Shown here piece by piece: positions 61,962-64,000 of a stretch of DNA of 64,000 nt. The translations under genes and the position numbers were made by a program. The notes under the pieces were generated by a model. That model was not told the origin of the DNA. It searched no databases and was given only the letters and a program-made list of their open reading frames with translations. Position 1 is the first letter of the stretch, and each line of letters starts with the position of its first letter. The stretch is from contig JACRDB010000063.1 in assembly GCA_016218725.1 (NCBI GenBank), positions 62,001-126,000 of the forward strand, in the 5' to 3' direction. This stretch comes from Deltaproteobacteria bacterium. Lineage in GTDB: Bacteria > Myxococcota_A > Polyangia > Polyangiales > Ga0077539.

Positions 61962-64000
61962 ATGCCCCGGTCGGCGCTCGGAGTGGCGCCGGTGATGCTG
62001 GCCCTCGCCGGGTGCACCGCCCCGGCCACGCAGCTCCTGGTGGTGGTGGACACGGACTACGCAGTCCGCGGGGAGGTCACCACGATCCGGGTGACCGTGG
62101 AGGGCGTGGGGGTGCGGGACGTGCAGCCCTACGAGCTGGCCGAGCGCGGCGCGGCCCCCACGCGGGTGTATTTCTCGCTCCCCCTGTCCTTTGCGGTGGT
62201 GCCCAAAGGGGGGGACGCCTCCCGGCAGGTGACGGTCACCGCGGAGGCCCTGGACGCCGCCGGGGGCGTGCGGGTGAGCACCTTCGCCCGCACGGGCTTC
62301 CGCGACGGCGAGGCGCGGGTGCTGGAGCTCTTCCTGGCGCAGCGCTGCGTGATGGCCCGCTGCGCCCCGGGGCAGACCTGCTCCCGAGAGGGCTGCACCG
62401 CGGGGACGCGGCCGGTGGAGACGCTCCCGAGGCTCCCTCCGGGCGGCGCTCCGGCGCTTCGGGACGGCGCCGCGGACGGGACCCCGGACGCCCCGGACCG
62501 GAGCGCGCCGGACGCCGCCCTGGACAGCGCCCTGGACAGCGCCCTGGACCGTCCGGGAGACGTCGCGCTGGATTCCCCGCGGGACCTCGCTCTGGAGCGA
62601 AGCCCCGACGCGCCGCAGGACACGGCTCCGCCGACGGATACGCTCACCAGGCTGGACACGGTGTCCATGGACACCGTGGGCACCATGGACGTCGCGAGCG
62701 CCTGTCCGGTGGGCTTCGAGGACTGCAACCTCCTCCCGGGCGACGGCTGCGAGACCGAGGTGGCGACGGACCCCCTTGCCTGCGGAGCCTGCGGCGAGGT
62801 GTGCCCGCCGGAGAGCCTCTGCGAGGCCGGCCGGTGCGCAACCGCCCCGCGCTGCATGAAGGCAGCCCGGCGATGCCTGAGCGGGAACGCCCTCCAGGTG
62901 TGCTCCGGAGGGATCTGGTCGAGCGAGGACTGCCCGCTGGCGTCCGTCTGCCGGTCCGGGGAGTGCTTCTGCGTCCCGGGCGCGACGGCCTGCGTTCCCG
63001 GGGCGCCAACGATGGAGGTCTACTGCCCCCCGGGCTCTCGTAGCACCATCTCGCGGTCGTGTCCCTCGGGGTCCCTGTGTGACCCCTTCCAGCGCCGGTG
63101 CATCGTCTCGCCCCTACCAGGGACGGTGTACTACCCGAGGCTCCTGGCGCCTCTCTCCGGGAGCGTGGTCTCGACGCGGAGGCCCATCCTCCGCTGGCTC
63201 CACGCGGACATGTCCATGGAGTCCACCGTGGAGGTCTGCCAGGACGCGGCATGCACACGGATCATCGAGGTCGTGGAGACCAACGCCACGCGGGTGAGGC
63301 TGAACCTCCTCCCGATGCCGCCGGGGCGCCACCGGGCGACCTTCTTCTGGCGTGTCCGAGGCCGCAGGAGGGCGCAGAACTTCCCCCACGCCTTGCCGTG
63401 GCGCTTCACCGTGGACGACCGCAGCGTCGGGCTCAACCCGGCCCTGCGCCTCGGCGCCGTGGACCTCGATAACAACGGCTACGGCGACTCCGTGGTGGGC
63501 ACCGGCCCGGGCCTCTACACCACCTCCACGGTGCGGCGGGTGGACGTCTTCCTCGGCGCCGACCCGCTCCCCACACGCTCGGCGCAGACCCTCCCGGCGC
63601 CTTCGGGCATGGCGGGCTTCGGGCACTCGGTGGCCGCCACGGACATGAACGGCGACGGCAACGACGACGTCATCGTCGCGAGCTTCACCGTCGGCACCGG
63701 GTACCAGCTCGGGTTCCACCCGCACACCGTGACCCGCGGCGTGGTCGAGGCGCCGACGTCGACCGCGACGTTGAGCGTCGCCGCCGAGGGCCTCCAGCTC
63801 GCCCGCGCCGGGGACGTCAACGGGGACGGCTACGGAGACGTGGTGCTGGGCCTGGCGAGCGCCAGCGGCGACCGCGGCGGCGCCTGGCTGCTCCTCGGGG
63901 CCCCCGCCGGGTTTCGTCCGGGTTTTGTCACGCTCGGAGGGAGCGGCTTCGCGCCGCCCTCCGGGGCGCGCCTCGGCGCCAGCGTGGCGGGCGTCGGGGA
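61962..64000 (+). CDS. FG-GAP repeat lipoprotein (3' truncated by window edge)
   Basis: At least 679 residues; no stop before the window end. ATG 61962 gives signal peptide with lipobox LALAGC; in-frame ATG 61950 is an alternative. Order: beta-rich domain (about 20-140); Asp/Ala/Pro linker with LDSALDSALD repeats (150-235); Cys-rich module (DGCETEVATDPLACGACGEVC and later pairs); a fibronectin-like module with RRPILRWLHADM and CQDAAC; then the first FG-GAP units (DLDNNGYGD, DMNGDGNDD, DVNGDGYGD). It is a paralogue of the gene at 20810. Surface-exposed protein of unknown ligand. Confidence 0.8.
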   Translation, partial: MPRSALGVAPVMLALAGCTAPATQLLVVVDTDYAVRGEVTTIRVTVEGVGVRDVQPYELAERGAAPTRVYFSLPLSFAVVPKGGDASRQVTVTAEALDAAGGVRVSTFARTGFRDGEARVLELFLAQRCVMARCAPGQTCSREGCTAGTRPVETLPRLPPGGAPALRDGAADGTPDAPDRSAPDAALDSALDSALDRPGDVALDSPRDLALERSPDAPQDTAPPTDTLTRLDTVSMDTVGTMDVASACPVGFEDCNLLPGDGCETEVATDPLACGACGEVCPPESLCEAGRCATAPRCMKAARRCLSGNALQVCSGGIWSSEDCPLASVCRSGECFCVPGATACVPGAPTMEVYCPPGSRSTISRSCPSGSLCDPFQRRCIVSPLPGTVYYPRLLAPLSGSVVSTRRPILRWLHADMSMESTVEVCQDAACTRIIEVVETNATRVRLNLLPMPPGRHRATFFWRVRGRRRAQNFPHALPWRFTVDDRSVGLNPALRLGAVDLDNNGYGDSVVGTGPGLYTTSTVRRVDVFLGADPLPTRSAQTLPAPSGMAGFGHSVAATDMNGDGNDDVIVASFTVGTGYQLGFHPHTVTRGVVEAPTSTATLSVAAEGLQLARAGDVNGDGYGDVVLGLASASGDRGGAWLLLGAPAGFRPGFVTLGGSGFAPPSGARLGASVAGVG

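Noticed and set aside
60962..62053. 363-codon minus-strand frame read as one large protein
   Set aside because: Its N-terminal two thirds are the shadow of the lipoprotein at 61353-61862; only the final 121 codons form a plausible signal-bearing gene.

Overview
The window reads as chromosomal DNA of a very GC-rich myxobacterium-like bacterium (Myxococcota, probably Polyangia). Supporting signs are many overlapping start/stop codons, Hanks-type Ser/Thr kinases fused to AAA/TPR modules, an FHA-AAA-Fis regulator, and a run of lipoproteins with Asp/Ala/Pro-rich linkers followed by FG-GAP or Cys-rich repeats. No rRNA, tRNA, CRISPR array, insertion sequence or prophage gene was seen. Placement is by gene style only.

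Layout. 1-1640: 3' end of a golvesin-domain protein, then a lysyl-oxidase lipoprotein. 1641-13460 (minus): a compact division/cell-wall (dcw) operon, rsmH-ftsL-ftsI-murE-murF-mraY-murD-ftsW-murG, ending in a SAM-fold protein; mraZ, murC, ddl, ftsQ, ftsA and ftsZ are not next to it. 13564-20797: small membrane protein and thiL; convergent FHA/AAA regulator; larB-larC coupled to a sensor kinase lacking its ATPase domain; rpoZ. 20810-26125: FG-GAP lipoprotein, two coupled unknown genes, then divergent groES-groEL. 26168-30999: a large Cys-rich-repeat lipoprotein, an SDR and an OsmC protein. 31189-35667: an aa3-like oxidase operon (coxB-coxA-coxC-subunit IV-second subunit III-small CPYC protein-lipoprotein cytochrome c). 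35721-37764: TrkA-type protein and msrB. 37836-46076: a kinase gene divergent from tldD-tldE-kinase/AAA/TPR. 46099-53423: NAD-glutamate dehydrogenase, GH114-like lipoprotein, zinc-ribbon peptide, and an ABC ATPase with a permease-CPBP protease fusion. 53495-64000: CoA-binding protein, histidine phosphatase, CehA-like metallohydrolase lipoprotein, barrel-like protein, PrkA kinase, a six-Cys secreted protein, a lipoprotein and the 5' part of a second FG-GAP lipoprotein.

How genes work together. The dcw operon makes lipid II and the division transpeptidase, with nearly every junction overlapping by a few bases. LarB and LarC make part of the nickel-pincer cofactor. The cox operon encodes a terminal oxidase whose subunit I keeps the D-channel and metal ligands but has lost the three canonical K-channel residues; its promoter region holds an FNR/NNR-type TTGAC-N4-GTCAA box. 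TldD and TldE form a peptidase pair coupled to a signalling kinase.

Non-coding signals worth attention: a 13-bp palindrome shared by two convergent junctions; a decamer repeat family (TTGTAGGGTN) in and near kinase genes and folding into a hairpin after prkA; and distinct hairpins or duplications at most other convergent junctions.
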